A DNA stretch of 24,841 nucleotides, taken from a virus. The notes under the pieces were generated by a model. The model searched no databases, was not told where the DNA came from, and saw nothing but the letters and a program-made list of their open reading frames with translations. Shown here piece after piece: positions 7,142-15,095 of this stretch; within the stretch, counting starts at the first letter, position 1, and each line of letters opens with the position of its first letter. Where the stretch lies: positions 1 to 24,841 of the IMG/VR virus record IMGVR_UViG_3300042448_002584; one strand, written 5' to 3'. The position numbers were made by a program, and so were the translations under genes.

Positions 7142-9229
7142 TTAAAACATAACCTGTCCTGGGTTAGATGAGTTTCCACCAAATTCACCAAATTCGCTAG
7201 ATAACTGATTTTTTATGATAGCTGATCTTGGTGTATTAGTTGAGGATCCTGTTGAATTCTGCGCAGTCTGATTTGCTAAATTAGTGGAAGCAGATGTGGT
7301 TGCAGCGCTTCTTACTGGAATTGAGCTAATTGCATTAATAGTAGCAGCTGGCTCAACGATTTGAGTACCGATCTTAATTGATCTAGCTGCTGCTGCTTTT
7401 TTCCACTTATCAACTTCCGATTCGAGAGAACTAACTTTATCAGTTAATGATTTTATTAATTCGGCGCTCTGTGAAGCTTCAAGCATCGCAGCGGCCTCGG
7501 CCAATTCGTTTTGTATAATTGTTTGATAGTCAGTCGAGGCTCTCCATTTGCCAGTGTACAGCATAGATTCAGTACCGTCTTCTGAAATTACAGTAATTAT
7601 GAATAGATCGTCTTTTGAGTCTAAGATCTTTAGAGCTTCCGCTTTATTAATTTTAAACGCAATCTGTCCATACTGTAAATTTTCATAGGCTGCATCTTTC
7701 ATATTAGTAAATTCAGCAGATGAGTTTTTACCAAACGTTAATTTAAACGATGAATTTAGATTTAAAGAAAGTGGAGTTGGGCTAGTTGATGTTGCAATCT
7801 GTTTGTAGATATTAAATCTGATAAAATTATCAGTCGGGTCAATTGGTAAAATCATTTTGCCTTGACCATATACAACTTCATTACCGAGTTCAGTTGAGGT
7901 AATTAGAGCATTTCTTGAGCTCATCATCACATTAGACTTGTGGAAGAATACTGGTGCCGCAACCTTTGTCTCTTTGATTTGAATTTGAGAATTCGAATTG
8001 CCTAATACTACATTAAATGCTCCAGACGCATCAAATGTTGTCTGTTGAATTTTATTATAGACGATATTCGATTGAGGACCGCCAACTAATTCAATTTTAG
8101 CTAAAGACTTGCCGTATTTGTTTGGATTAAACAGAGTCATTGACCCAGTTCTAATTATATTCTCACTAGTGCCCTTATTGAATAATCTAAGAGTGTAATC
8201 AATCGTCATTGAAACTGCAACGCTTGCGTTCTTTAAGATAGGTCGATAAGCAAGAGGTTCTCCAAAATTATCTTCTTGATAAATTACGATATTTCCGGCT
8301 GGCAAATACGCTGTGCCGACTTGTTCATACACTTGTAATTGGTGAATTAGAATCCAGTTCTGATTGCTGCCTCGACGATTTAAGATTGAAATTAAGTCTT
8401 CTGGAAATGCTCCATTCCAAGTTGCATAATATTCAATATAGTCTCCGTCTGGTGCCTCTTGAATTACTGCACCAAGATTATCAAACTCATTAGTTTGAGC
8501 AATCGCAGTTTCAAAATTTTCAGTAACTAAGTAACCTGTGTATTCAATATTGTTTGTTCCGTAAAGAGATTGAGTATTTGCTTCCTGAATAAAGACTGTA
8601 ACTGGTGCATTTTTAATAAAGCCAATGCCATCAGTTGCCAAGTACTCAAACGAGTTAGGTCCAAATTGATCAAAGTTATCATCCAGGTATTTTATCGATG
8701 GGATCTTAATGTCAATATACTTATCATAAATTGCATCACCTAGATAAAGCGGTCGCACATTAAATGATAGGATTGCCTCGGCTGTAATATCATCAAGTAC
8801 GATATTTGCAAAGATAAAGTTTCTAAGATCATTTAGCTTATGTTTTACACCAACGATTAACGAACCGACTTCGCTAAAATTAAAGCCGGCAGCAAAGTGA
8901 AATCTAACGGTATCAAATACTAAATTCGCAGAGTAAGTTGGATCAATTGGTGATTGTGACAGGGCTGGATCATAGTCTTGATATTCTGGGGCAATATCGC
9001 TATCTAGTAAAGCTAGTCTTGAGCCCCCGATTGGCGCAACCGTAATATCCTTAACGTTGCGAGTCGTTGCAAAATCTCCATCGTCGTTATAGATCTGAAT
9101 TAGGTCCATAGTGGTATTACTCAACTTATAAAAAGTCGAAGTAACCAACTCTGGCGACGGATCGCCAAGTGGATGTGCCATAAATTCTAGCACACAATAA
9201 TCAGATAATGTAACGTACGTTGAAATCAT
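7142..9229 (-). CDS. Large phage structural protein (tail/baseplate type, unassigned)
   Basis: A protein of 695 residues. Its ATG at 9227-9229 overlaps the upstream stop as ATGA, indicating translational coupling to the membrane-anchored protein before it. Residues 1-540 look beta-rich with many Asn, Thr and aromatic residues, as in virion proteins. Residues about 590-625 form a coiled coil (SAELIKSLTDKVSSLESEV). The last 80 residues are Ser/Thr/Asn/Ala-rich and probably flexible, ending in NSSNPGQVMF. No enzymatic motif is seen. It is the last gene of the 11430-7142 run before an intergenic gap carrying two promoter-like elements. A tail fibre, baseplate periphery or adhesin role is possible, but I cannot assign the family. 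Confidence 0.75.
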   Translation of the reverse strand: MISTYVTLSDYCVLEFMAHPLGDPSPELVTSTFYKLSNTTMDLIQIYNDDGDFATTRNVKDITVAPIGGSRLALLDSDIAPEYQDYDPALSQSPIDPTYSANLVFDTVRFHFAAGFNFSEVGSLIVGVKHKLNDLRNFIFANIVLDDITAEAILSFNVRPLYLGDAIYDKYIDIKIPSIKYLDDNFDQFGPNSFEYLATDGIGFIKNAPVTVFIQEANTQSLYGTNNIEYTGYLVTENFETAIAQTNEFDNLGAVIQEAPDGDYIEYYATWNGAFPEDLISILNRRGSNQNWILIHQLQVYEQVGTAYLPAGNIVIYQEDNFGEPLAYRPILKNASVAVSMTIDYTLRLFNKGTSENIIRTGSMTLFNPNKYGKSLAKIELVGGPQSNIVYNKIQQTTFDASGAFNVVLGNSNSQIQIKETKVAAPVFFHKSNVMMSSRNALITSTELGNEVVYGQGKMILPIDPTDNFIRFNIYKQIATSTSPTPLSLNLNSSFKLTFGKNSSAEFTNMKDAAYENLQYGQIAFKINKAEALKILDSKDDLFIITVISEDGTESMLYTGKWRASTDYQTIIQNELAEAAAMLEASQSAELIKSLTDKVSSLESEVDKWKKAAAARSIKIGTQIVEPAATINAISSIPVRSAATTSASTNLANQTAQNSTGSSTNTPRSAIIKNQLSSEFGEFGGNSSNPGQVMF

Positions 9230-10044
9230 TTGTACTTTTTGCCTAATTTAAGTGTTAACCATGATGGTGTGTAACTAAGACCGACTCCGATATATGGAAA
9301 GAACGTCGGCTGCTGTTGCATTGATAGTCCGTAACCTGCATGGATTCCCAAGCCTAAATAACTGCTGTATTTTTGATTCAATTGTCTCTCTATCATGTTG
9401 ATTCCTGACATTTGAACTTGTGCTGGAAATTTAGTGCTTGATGTAATATGGAAAATTCCCTCTTTGTCTTTAGACATTGCAAGAGCTAAACTTAACCCAA
9501 ACTCTGGATTAATTTCAACTTTACCGTCTTCTATTTTATTATCTCTTAATTTGGTCGTAACTTCACCCAGTATTTTGTAATAATTACCATCACCAAATTG
9601 CTTGTCAATATTGATTGAAATTGATGAGTCCGAAGATAGTGAAGCGATACTACCTGGAGCTCCTAATCCTGAAATAACTTGATCCTTAAATTTAATTTGA
9701 TTTTCTAGATAAGCAATCATTTCTTGACCCTTTGCTCTGTCGCCAAGTACATCTTCATACTTATCCTTGTACTTTGATAAGCTTTCTTCAATTGTTTCTT
9801 TGTCGCCAGTCAAGATGCTGATTTCAGACTTGAAATTACCAGCTTCGTCTTGCCAGTATTCCATGGTGTCCTGTAAAACCTTTAGGTTGTTTTGTGCAGT
9901 CTTTTCCTTTTGTGCAAGAATCGCAAGTTGTTGCTTTAAAGTATCTTTATCTGAACACTGTTTTAGAGCCATTAAGATAAAGATTCCAAGTACCGCAATG
10001 ATCACCCACTTGAGATTGGCAGTAAGGAGCTCAATGATTTTCAT
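9226..10044 (-). CDS. Membrane-anchored coiled-coil protein, spanin-like (DUF6808-like, tentative)
   Basis: A protein of 272 residues from the ATG at 10042-10044. Residues 12-27 form one transmembrane helix (WVIIAVLGIFILMALKQ), followed by QCSD. Residues about 30-125 form a long charged coiled coil. The C-terminal third is beta-rich and ends YLGLGIHAGYGLSM, FFPYIGVGLSY, SWLTLKLGKKYK, similar to outer-membrane-like strands in proteins of Bacteroidetes phages. A single N-terminal anchor plus periplasmic coiled coil is the layout of an inner-membrane spanin, which helps disrupt the outer membrane at lysis. It overlaps the upstream coiled-coil gene by 14 bases and its own stop overlaps the next start as ATGA. 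The topology is well supported; the lysis role is inferred. Confidence 0.7.
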   Translation of the reverse strand: MKIIELLTANLKWVIIAVLGIFILMALKQCSDKDTLKQQLAILAQKEKTAQNNLKVLQDTMEYWQDEAGNFKSEISILTGDKETIEESLSKYKDKYEDVLGDRAKGQEMIAYLENQIKFKDQVISGLGAPGSIASLSSDSSISINIDKQFGDGNYYKILGEVTTKLRDNKIEDGKVEINPEFGLSLALAMSKDKEGIFHITSSTKFPAQVQMSGINMIERQLNQKYSSYLGLGIHAGYGLSMQQQPTFFPYIGVGLSYTPSWLTLKLGKKYK

Positions 10045-10273
10045 TTTGTATTAGTTCCAGTATTTTTCTGAAGTCAACTGGCTCGCCAATTTCCTTCTCT
10101 ATTTTATCTATTAGACGCCTTTCCTTTTCTCTATTCTGTTCGATCTTCAGCATTGAATTATTGCGCAGGATCTCAAGAGTTTCAATTCTAGCCTTTATTC
10201 CGTCCAGCTCGTTGCTGATTAAATGATATTCGGAAATAATTTCCTTTACTTGTGGTAGATACTTTTCTATCAT
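10031..10273 (-). CDS. Small coiled-coil phage protein, unassigned
   Basis: An 80-residue, highly charged helical protein (ELDGIKARIETLEILRNNS, KEIGEPVDFRKILELIQ) from the ATG at 10271-10273. There is no signal peptide or membrane segment. It overlaps the upstream peptidoglycan-binding gene by 4 bases (ATGA) and the downstream membrane-anchored gene by 14, so the three are translated as a coupled set. It may be a cytoplasmic or virion-assembly partner of its neighbours. No family recognised. Confidence 0.7.
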   Translation of the reverse strand: MIEKYLPQVKEIISEYHLISNELDGIKARIETLEILRNNSMLKIEQNREKERRLIDKIEKEIGEPVDFRKILELIQNENH

Positions 10274-11430
10274 GATGATATTTTAACTTTAATTCCAGCA
10301 ACCAAGGTTTCATAGATTGCTGACAAATACACTTCATTTAGGTTTAGTTCGCTACTAGGCTCTTCAGCTTTGCCTTTAGCTAGCTCAACTTGAGCAGGGC
10401 TGCCTTTTTCGCCAGCGGTATTGTAAATTGAGCTTTGATCGACTTGCGTTACTTGTGAAGTTGACACATTATCGCCAGTTTTCATATTCGAAATATTTGT
10501 ACTTAAATCAGTACTCATATTCTGAATTTCCTTTTTAACACCAGTTCCCATCGTTTCAACTGCTCCGACTATTGGATTCGGTGGATTTATGATCTGTGAC
10601 GCTTCAGTCTTTGTAATTAACTGGGTGTTTTCAACTCTAGCCGCTTCGTTTGTGTTAGTTGTCGCTTGATTGGTTTGAGTTTGATTAACTGTGTTTGTTC
10701 CAGTTAAAGTAGTAGTTAAATTCTGAGCTTGCTCAGTTTTATTTTGAATATTTTGTATCTCTGGCCCAGTTAATAGCGAATTAAAATTATCGACTTTTTG
10801 GATCGAGTTATTTTGATTCATGCTAGTCTGTTCGATCATTTTTGAAGTTTCAACTCTAGATCGGTCAACCGCCTGATTTAAATTATTGGTTGTATTGTTT
10901 GCAGTATTTAGAGTAGTCTGTGCATTATTGATATTTGTCGTTGTCGACTGCACAGTAGATACAGTTTGTGAAGCTTCAGTTTGAGGTCTAGCTGCTAGAT
11001 TAGCAAGCAGAGAATCGAACGTATACATTCCAGATTCAAAGGAACCTTCATTTGACTGAGCAGCTAATGCATTATCATAAATCTCTCCACTCTCAAGTCT
11101 AAATGGCTGAGATAATTGTTGAAACTGATTATTTGCGAGTGCATTAAAATTCGCAGTATAGTCTTCAATCGGCGCAGTAGAATTAATACCTAATTCTTCG
11201 GCCGTAGCCTCAACTGTTGCCACGCTAACCTTTTGTGCAAATTCTAGAGCAAGAGTTGATACAATCTGTGGAGTTGCAATGCCAGTTTCAGCTTGACCAT
11301 TCTTTGTTTGCCAGGCTTTCAGCGCATCTTCGGTAACTGGCCCAAACGTACCAGTCGCTGGATCTACTCCCAAATACTGCTGTAGTCGTTTAACTGATGA
11401 GCCGGTTGATCCGCGTTTTAAGTCTGGCAT
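10270..11430 (-). CDS. Peptidoglycan-binding (PG_binding_1) domain protein with Asn/Thr-rich body
   Basis: A protein of 386 residues from the ATG at 11428-11430. Residues 1-60 are a typical PG_binding_1 domain: LKRGSTGSSVKRLQQYLG, then TGTFGPVTEDALKAWQTKNG with the conserved GxFGxxT and AlkxxQ pattern. These domains bind cell-wall peptidoglycan. No lytic catalytic domain follows. The rest is low-complexity, rich in Asn, Gln and Thr (NNAQTTLNTANNTTNNLNQ), and probably forms an extended helical or fibrous body. An ATAAATAA element is 24 bases upstream of the start. It begins a coupled gene set with a coiled-coil protein and a spanin-like protein. A virion tail-tip wall-binding role or a lysis accessory role are both possible. 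Confidence 0.85.
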   Translation of the reverse strand: MPDLKRGSTGSSVKRLQQYLGVDPATGTFGPVTEDALKAWQTKNGQAETGIATPQIVSTLALEFAQKVSVATVEATAEELGINSTAPIEDYTANFNALANNQFQQLSQPFRLESGEIYDNALAAQSNEGSFESGMYTFDSLLANLAARPQTEASQTVSTVQSTTTNINNAQTTLNTANNTTNNLNQAVDRSRVETSKMIEQTSMNQNNSIQKVDNFNSLLTGPEIQNIQNKTEQAQNLTTTLTGTNTVNQTQTNQATTNTNEAARVENTQLITKTEASQIINPPNPIVGAVETMGTGVKKEIQNMSTDLSTNISNMKTGDNVSTSQVTQVDQSSIYNTAGEKGSPAQVELAKGKAEEPSSELNLNEVYLSAIYETLVAGIKVKISS

Positions 11431-11454
11431 TTAAGAATGAATTATTTACTAAGA

Positions 11455-11462
11455 TTATTTAT
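11455..11462 (-). promoter_or_regulatory. Late-promoter-like element GATAAATAAT
   Basis: ATAAATAA on the minus strand, 24 bases upstream of the ATG of the peptidoglycan-binding gene and just after the stop of the gp51-like gene. Confidence 0.55.
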
Positions 11463-11467
11463 CCGAA

Positions 11468-11680
11468 TTATGAATCTGCTGCCGGAAATTTCGGGCGAGC
11501 CCTTTCTATTTCAAAGGACTCTTGTGAAATTGTACTAGTCGAGCCATCGCCAGCTGATTCAATCTCCTTAACAATGATCTTTTTGTAGATTGAATATTCG
11601 TAAAACGGTAATCGATAGAGGCTTTCAAGCGGTTGATTAAGCTTCACTGATAATACCCTGTTTGCCTCAAACAAGTTCAT
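11468..11680 (-). CDS. gp51-like baseplate/tail assembly chaperone partner (overlaps gp26-like gene)
   Basis: If translated independently it starts at the ATG at 11678-11680 (MNLFEANRVLSVK), giving 70 residues. A CAGG lies about 9 bases upstream. It overlaps the end of the gp26-like gene by 14 bases in the +1 (equivalently -2) frame. The same frame stays open upstream to about 11745, beyond a run of seven T, so it could also be made as a frameshifted C-terminal extension. The pattern LFEANRVLSV...LESLYRLPFYEYSIYKK resembles the short helical segment with an L-P-x-x-E core typical of tail assembly chaperone extensions and of T4 gp51-type proteins. The C-terminus is acidic and Ser/Thr-rich. Role inferred from position directly after a gp26-like gene. 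Confidence 0.55.
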   Translation of the reverse strand: MNLFEANRVLSVKLNQPLESLYRLPFYEYSIYKKIIVKEIESAGDGSTSTISQESFEIERARPKFPAADS

Positions 11681-12671
11681 CAAGTCTACCTGAAATAAGG
11701 AAAAGACTTTTAATAGTGAAGCTTGATCCCAAAAAAAGTGGAGACGTCATTTTGGAACCGCACTTTGGGCAAGCCATCGTAACGCTTAGCGATTTGCCTT
11801 CTTGGAAGAGATTTGCAAATCGATCAATGAATGAAAATTTATTGATGTGCCAAGACAGTGAATCTGATTTGAGCTTAGTGTATTCGGCATCGTCAAATGA
11901 GCTCCAATCTTGGATGAGGTATGGCAAGGCTTTAATAAATGCTTTATCAACAGTTTTACCCTTTTTGCGGTCGGCTGTAATCTTTGCCTTAATTCTTTCA
12001 ATTACACCAAGAGTCGGTGCATATAAGTAAAAGGTTTCATTCAACTTTTCAGACACGACTTCAAAGCACTTATAGTCAGCTCTAAAATATGGCCTTAACT
12101 CTCCATCAAGCTCGTAATTTTGTAATAGCGAGCTCGTAGTTCTAACCTCAGTTGAGAATTTACTGTCAGTTGAACACGTCTCATTGCACTCAAAACGAGT
12201 CCACAAGATATTTTCTTTATTTGGAAAAGTTTGCTCGTGGATCGCAAAGATCAGATACATGCGGTCAACATCACAAATATCTCTCCATGATAACCAGGCA
12301 GCATTATCCTTTGTTTTTATTCTTAAACATTTTTCAAGAATAAAATTGAGCATATCGTCAATGTTTAGCGCATCGCTTTCGTCAATTGTAGACCAGTGCC
12401 TAATTTCGCCAACTGATGCTGCTCTAACTGTAATTTCTGTGTCGTCTGGATAAAAAATTCCGCCAGAAGGCAGGTTTTGAATTGGAATATTCTTCCAAAA
12501 TGAATCATTTGCTCCAGAAATAGTTGATGCAATCGGTTGCTCGGCAATAGCTGCAGTACCTAAAGAATTAGCGGGCTTTTCAGACTCCACCGTATTCTTA
12601 CCGTACGCTCTATCAGTTTGTTCGAGGAAGGATTGAGCATCTTCTGGAATATAACCAGTATTTTCGCTCAT
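11667..12671 (-). CDS. gp26-like baseplate hub assembly/tail chaperone protein
   Basis: A protein of 334 residues from the ATG at 12669-12671. After a disordered N-terminus of about 65 residues comes NLPSGGIFYPDDTEITVRAASVGE, the LPSxGxxYP and VRxxSxxE opening of the T4 baseplate hub assembly family. Next are DDMLNFILEKCL and DVDRMYLIFAIHEQTF. Four cysteines may form a zinc site: FECNETC in the middle and ACPKCGSK near the C-terminus. T4 gp26 (208 residues) helps build the central hub around the tape measure, so this protein is longer mainly at its N-terminus. The overlapping downstream gp51-like frame and the C TTT TTT TGG stretch at 11728-11738 suggest a frameshifted long form. Family assigned from pattern recognition; not verified by search. 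Confidence 0.6.
   Translation of the reverse strand: MSENTGYIPEDAQSFLEQTDRAYGKNTVESEKPANSLGTAAIAEQPIASTISGANDSFWKNIPIQNLPSGGIFYPDDTEITVRAASVGEIRHWSTIDESDALNIDDMLNFILEKCLRIKTKDNAAWLSWRDICDVDRMYLIFAIHEQTFPNKENILWTRFECNETCSTDSKFSTEVRTTSSLLQNYELDGELRPYFRADYKCFEVVSEKLNETFYLYAPTLGVIERIKAKITADRKKGKTVDKAFIKALPYLIQDWSSFDDAEYTKLKSDSLSWHINKFSFIDRFANLFQEGKSLSVTMACPKCGSKMTSPLFLGSSFTIKSLFLISGRLDELV
11728..11738 (-). other. Homopolymer slip site candidate in the gp26-like gene
   Basis: The minus strand reads CTT TTT TTG GGA in the gp26-like frame. A +1 slip on TTT, or a -2 slip, enters TGG GAT CAA, the frame of the gp51-like gene, which is open from here onward. Phage Mu uses a -2 shift in its tail chaperone pair. 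Function here is inferred. Confidence 0.35.
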
Positions 12672-12692
12672 ATTGTTGACTTTTTTAGAATT

Positions 12693-13151
12693 TTATATTA
12701 AAAATTCCAAGAAAGTTTTTGCTTTAGCTGTATTGTGCTGGACTGACTCGTTTAGCCTAATTAGTGTCTCTGGATAAACTTCGTGCTTTTCTAGAGTGTT
12801 TGGATCGGTGATAAATGCTCTAATTGTTTTAGTATTTTTATCAACCTTAAATGAATCAAATTTACCGACAATTGCTTTTGGATTTTTATCGGTATGGACA
12901 GAATTAACTTTAACTCCCTTAATTCGGCCGCCTGCTTTAAATTGACTAGTTAACGCCTTTACTTCTTTTTCGAAATCAGAAGGTTCAACGTCAGTATTGG
13001 GTTTAGATAAATCAGCTAGTGGTAAAATCTTAATTGCAATACCTGGCGTAAAATTACCCCTTGACGCAACGAAATTAAAATCGCCCTTACCATAAAACGG
13101 TAAGCCTGACATTGCATTTTGACGCTGACTATATGTTAAAACTGGTCCCAT
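12693..13151 (-). CDS. Unassigned virion-type protein with C-terminal LNES...TFLEF peptide
   Basis: A protein of 152 residues from the ATG at 13149-13151. That ATG overlaps the upstream stop as TAATG, which indicates coupled translation and is why I prefer it to the in-frame TTG two codons earlier. The body looks like small beta-rich folds (GGRIKGVKVNSV, KAIVGKFDSFKVDKNTKTI). The extreme C-terminus is RLNESVQHNTAKAKTFLEFLI, with the same INES/LNES plus TF-x-x-F arrangement seen at the end of the 751-residue protein. It sits between another unassigned virion-like gene and the gp26-like baseplate gene, so a baseplate or head-assembly role is plausible. No family recognised. Confidence 0.7.
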   Translation of the reverse strand: MGPVLTYSQRQNAMSGLPFYGKGDFNFVASRGNFTPGIAIKILPLADLSKPNTDVEPSDFEKEVKALTSQFKAGGRIKGVKVNSVHTDKNPKAIVGKFDSFKVDKNTKTIRAFITDPNTLEKHEVYPETLIRLNESVQHNTAKAKTFLEFLI

Positions 13152-13732
13152 TAGCAAAAACTATTTGGATCTGGATTTGTTTTCGACGAGATTAATAAAC
13201 CTTTAACTCGAATGCTGTAATCTGCATTCGGATTAGTTATCGTAACTTTATTTAGCAATTGACGAGCATCATCGGCATCGGCATTTGCAAAATGAGAGAA
13301 CATTTCGCCAACTGGTAGAACAAACGAACCAGTTGCAGGTCTATCGAATATCGTTAAATTTGAAGAATAAGTAGTAGCTTCAATCGCATTGCTTGCTGGA
13401 TAGATTATTGCTAATAAGATTCCTCTAACGTAGGTTTCATCGGCGTCTAGTGGATATTCTCCATTAACTGCCGCAATTGATTGTAGATTATTATCAAACA
13501 GAGTTTCAGTTGAATTTGCACAAACTGATAGATCAATTAGCGAAAAGCCATCAACTGGAAAACTTAGGTGTTTGAATTCGCAAAAAGAGGCAAGCAATTT
13601 TTCTCTTTCGAATATCGAGAAACAGCCATCAACCAATTTTAGAGTATTCTTAATAGGGTCTCCGTCACACAAACTGCCAAATGCGGAGTTTACGCGTCTT
13701 TTAACTGGATCATCTACGTATTTAATGTACAT
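13151..13732 (-). CDS. Unassigned virion-type protein
   Basis: A protein of 193 residues from the ATG at 13730-13732. The sequence is mixed alpha/beta with no membrane segment. It contains five cysteines (SLCDGD, DGCFSIF, SFCEF, SVCANS and a C-terminal Cys) but no tidy CxxC pair. Motifs such as TSSNLTIFDRP-like strands and GSFVLPVGEMF suggest a structural protein. It is translationally coupled (TAATG) to the next gene and lies upstream of the gp26-like gene, in what appears to be a baseplate gene run. I cannot name the family. Confidence 0.65.
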   Translation of the reverse strand: MYIKYVDDPVKRRVNSAFGSLCDGDPIKNTLKLVDGCFSIFEREKLLASFCEFKHLSFPVDGFSLIDLSVCANSTETLFDNNLQSIAAVNGEYPLDADETYVRGILLAIIYPASNAIEATTYSSNLTIFDRPATGSFVLPVGEMFSHFANADADDARQLLNKVTITNPNADYSIRVKGLLISSKTNPDPNSFC

Positions 13733-13749
13733 TCTTGCCGGCTACTTTT

Positions 13750-14295
13750 TTAAACCCGGCCGCCCCTAGATAAAATCTCATCCGGATTTACCTTCTTTGT
13801 GGTTTGGACAGGCTCCTTTTTATTATCTATAATGGGCTCTTCCAAAACTTTTGGTTCAGGCTTTATGTAATCAACTAACGATTTGATGAAGCCTAGCGCT
13901 ACGATTGGTAGGATTGCACCAGACACGATCGACAACATTCGTTTTTGATAGATTAGCTCCTCTTCGTTTAGGCCAAACAGCTCAATCCAACCTTGGAAAT
14001 TTTCAAGGTGAGTATAAGCATAATAGGTATTACCCATTGCCTGCATTGCTGTTAAGATAATGAATAGCAACCAAACAATAGTCTTATTCATTTTCTCTAG
14101 CGCAATGATTGATGCTAAAGAGGCTGCTGCTCCTATTTCAAAGGCAATTGCCAAGCTAACGGCCAACCAGGTCGGGTTGGACATCTTAAAGAAATCTATT
14201 ACGTGAATCGTCGAGATAATCGAAACTAGAAAATAGAGAGTAACAAAGGTTCCGATAATAAAGACGTTCACCGCTTTGTTGCGGTCAAGGGTCAT
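13750..14295 (-). CDS. Multi-pass membrane protein, phage, unassigned
   Basis: A protein of 181 residues from the ATG at 14293-14295, overlapping the upstream stop as ATGA. Four hydrophobic helices are evident: near residues 9-33 (VFIIGTFVTLYFLVSIIST), 42-64 (WLAVSLAIAFEIGAAASLA), 71-90 (TIVWLLFIILTAMQAMG) and 122-142 (IVSGAILPIVALGFIKSL). A cytosolic-looking Pro/Lys-rich tail follows. It is in a block of three membrane proteins downstream of the sigma factor. A holin or other membrane effector is possible, but there is no diagnostic motif and four helices is not the usual small-holin layout. Confidence 0.75.
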   Translation of the reverse strand: MTLDRNKAVNVFIIGTFVTLYFLVSIISTIHVIDFFKMSNPTWLAVSLAIAFEIGAAASLASIIALEKMNKTIVWLLFIILTAMQAMGNTYYAYTHLENFQGWIELFGLNEEELIYQKRMLSIVSGAILPIVALGFIKSLVDYIKPEPKVLEEPIIDNKKEPVQTTKKVNPDEILSRGGRV

Positions 14296-14573
14296 TTAGT
14301 CTCTATCTTATTTTTGATATCAGATAGACTTGTTTTACCCTTATCGACGTCCTCTTCGTAAATCAAAAACTCAAACATTGTCTGCTGACTGATGTGTTTA
14401 ACTTGCTCAGCAGTTACTGGGCCAGCTTTAACTAACGAATCAACTGTTGCAGTTGATAATTTGGCTTGCTTATAAGCATTGTCCGCTTTTCTAGATACAC
14501 TGCACTGTTGAACAAACAGGATAAAAAGAAAACCTAGTACAATCTGCTTAAAATATTTTTCAATGAATTGCAT
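14292..14573 (-). CDS. Small single-anchor membrane or lipoprotein-like protein
   Basis: A protein of 93 residues from the ATG at 14571-14573; a GTG immediately before it is an alternative start. One hydrophobic segment (IVLGFLFILFVQQC) is followed by SVSRKADNAY and a charged helical remainder. The VQQCS sequence is only a weak lipobox, so either a lipoprotein or an N-terminal anchor is possible. The same 'hydrophobic-QCS' arrangement occurs in the 272-residue spanin-like protein. An ATAAATAA element lies 17 bases upstream of the ATG, and the gene is coupled by ATGA to the four-helix membrane protein. Function unknown; an outer-membrane spanin subunit is one untested possibility. Confidence 0.65.
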   Translation of the reverse strand: MQFIEKYFKQIVLGFLFILFVQQCSVSRKADNAYKQAKLSTATVDSLVKAGPVTAEQVKHISQQTMFEFLIYEEDVDKGKTSLSDIKNKIETK

Positions 14574-14586
14574 CACTTAAAAATTT

Positions 14587-15093
14587 TTAGTTATTTATCT
14601 GCTGGTACCACATCCAGATAGACTTGGCAGCAGTTACTCCAATTTGATAGTTCACCGCGATTGTTACCAGCAATGAAATCCACAAAATGGTCTTGAGCCA
14701 GGTTGAAATTTTTGACTCCCAGCGGTACTTGATCCACACTAAATACGCATAATATTCAGCAGTTTTGATTCGACGATAATCAGCTTCAATTATCTCAAGA
14801 AGGCCGTCTTTCATAAAGACTTGATTTCGTTCAGCAATCGCTTCAGTAACTCGGCTTCGTTCTAACAGCTCAACGTCTGACCCTGCGAGTAGAGTTTCTG
14901 GCAATAGATTTATGACAAAATATACTCGTTTGAGAGTATCGGCTCGCATGCCCTTTTCTTTAAGGGAGCCATCTGCTGTTAATTTAGTAATAGTCTTGCG
15001 ATAGAAACGATAGTTTATTACGTCTTTATAGCATTGACTTACATTTTTCCAAAATGAAACTGGATTTAAGAAATCTAATATCGAATTCAGCAT
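14587..15093 (-). CDS. Membrane protein with C-terminal transmembrane helix, unassigned
   Basis: A protein of 168 residues from the ATG at 15091-15093, directly following the sigma factor gene. Residues 1-130 are charged and helical with many Arg, Lys and Tyr (YRFYRKTITKL, DYRRIKTAEYYAYLVWIKY). A hydrophobic helix lies near residues 133-156 (LKTILWISLLVTIAVNYQIGV), and a short Trp-rich tail follows. Its last codons (ATA AAT AAC TAA) contain the late-promoter-like element of the next gene. No family recognised; the context is a phage membrane-protein block. Confidence 0.7.
   Translation of the reverse strand: MLNSILDFLNPVSFWKNVSQCYKDVINYRFYRKTITKLTADGSLKEKGMRADTLKRVYFVINLLPETLLAGSDVELLERSRVTEAIAERNQVFMKDGLLEIIEADYRRIKTAEYYAYLVWIKYRWESKISTWLKTILWISLLVTIAVNYQIGVTAAKSIWMWYQQINN
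14591..14598 (-). promoter_or_regulatory. Late-promoter-like element GATAAATAAC
   Basis: ATAAATAA on the minus strand, 17 bases before the ATG of the 93-residue membrane protein; it overlaps the last codons of the previous gene. Confidence 0.55.
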
Positions 15094-15095
15094 TA

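Noticed and set aside
11662-12030. Plus-strand open frame of 122 codons
   Set aside because: Fully antisense to the gp26-like gene; the minus-strand reading has conserved motifs and paired cysteines.
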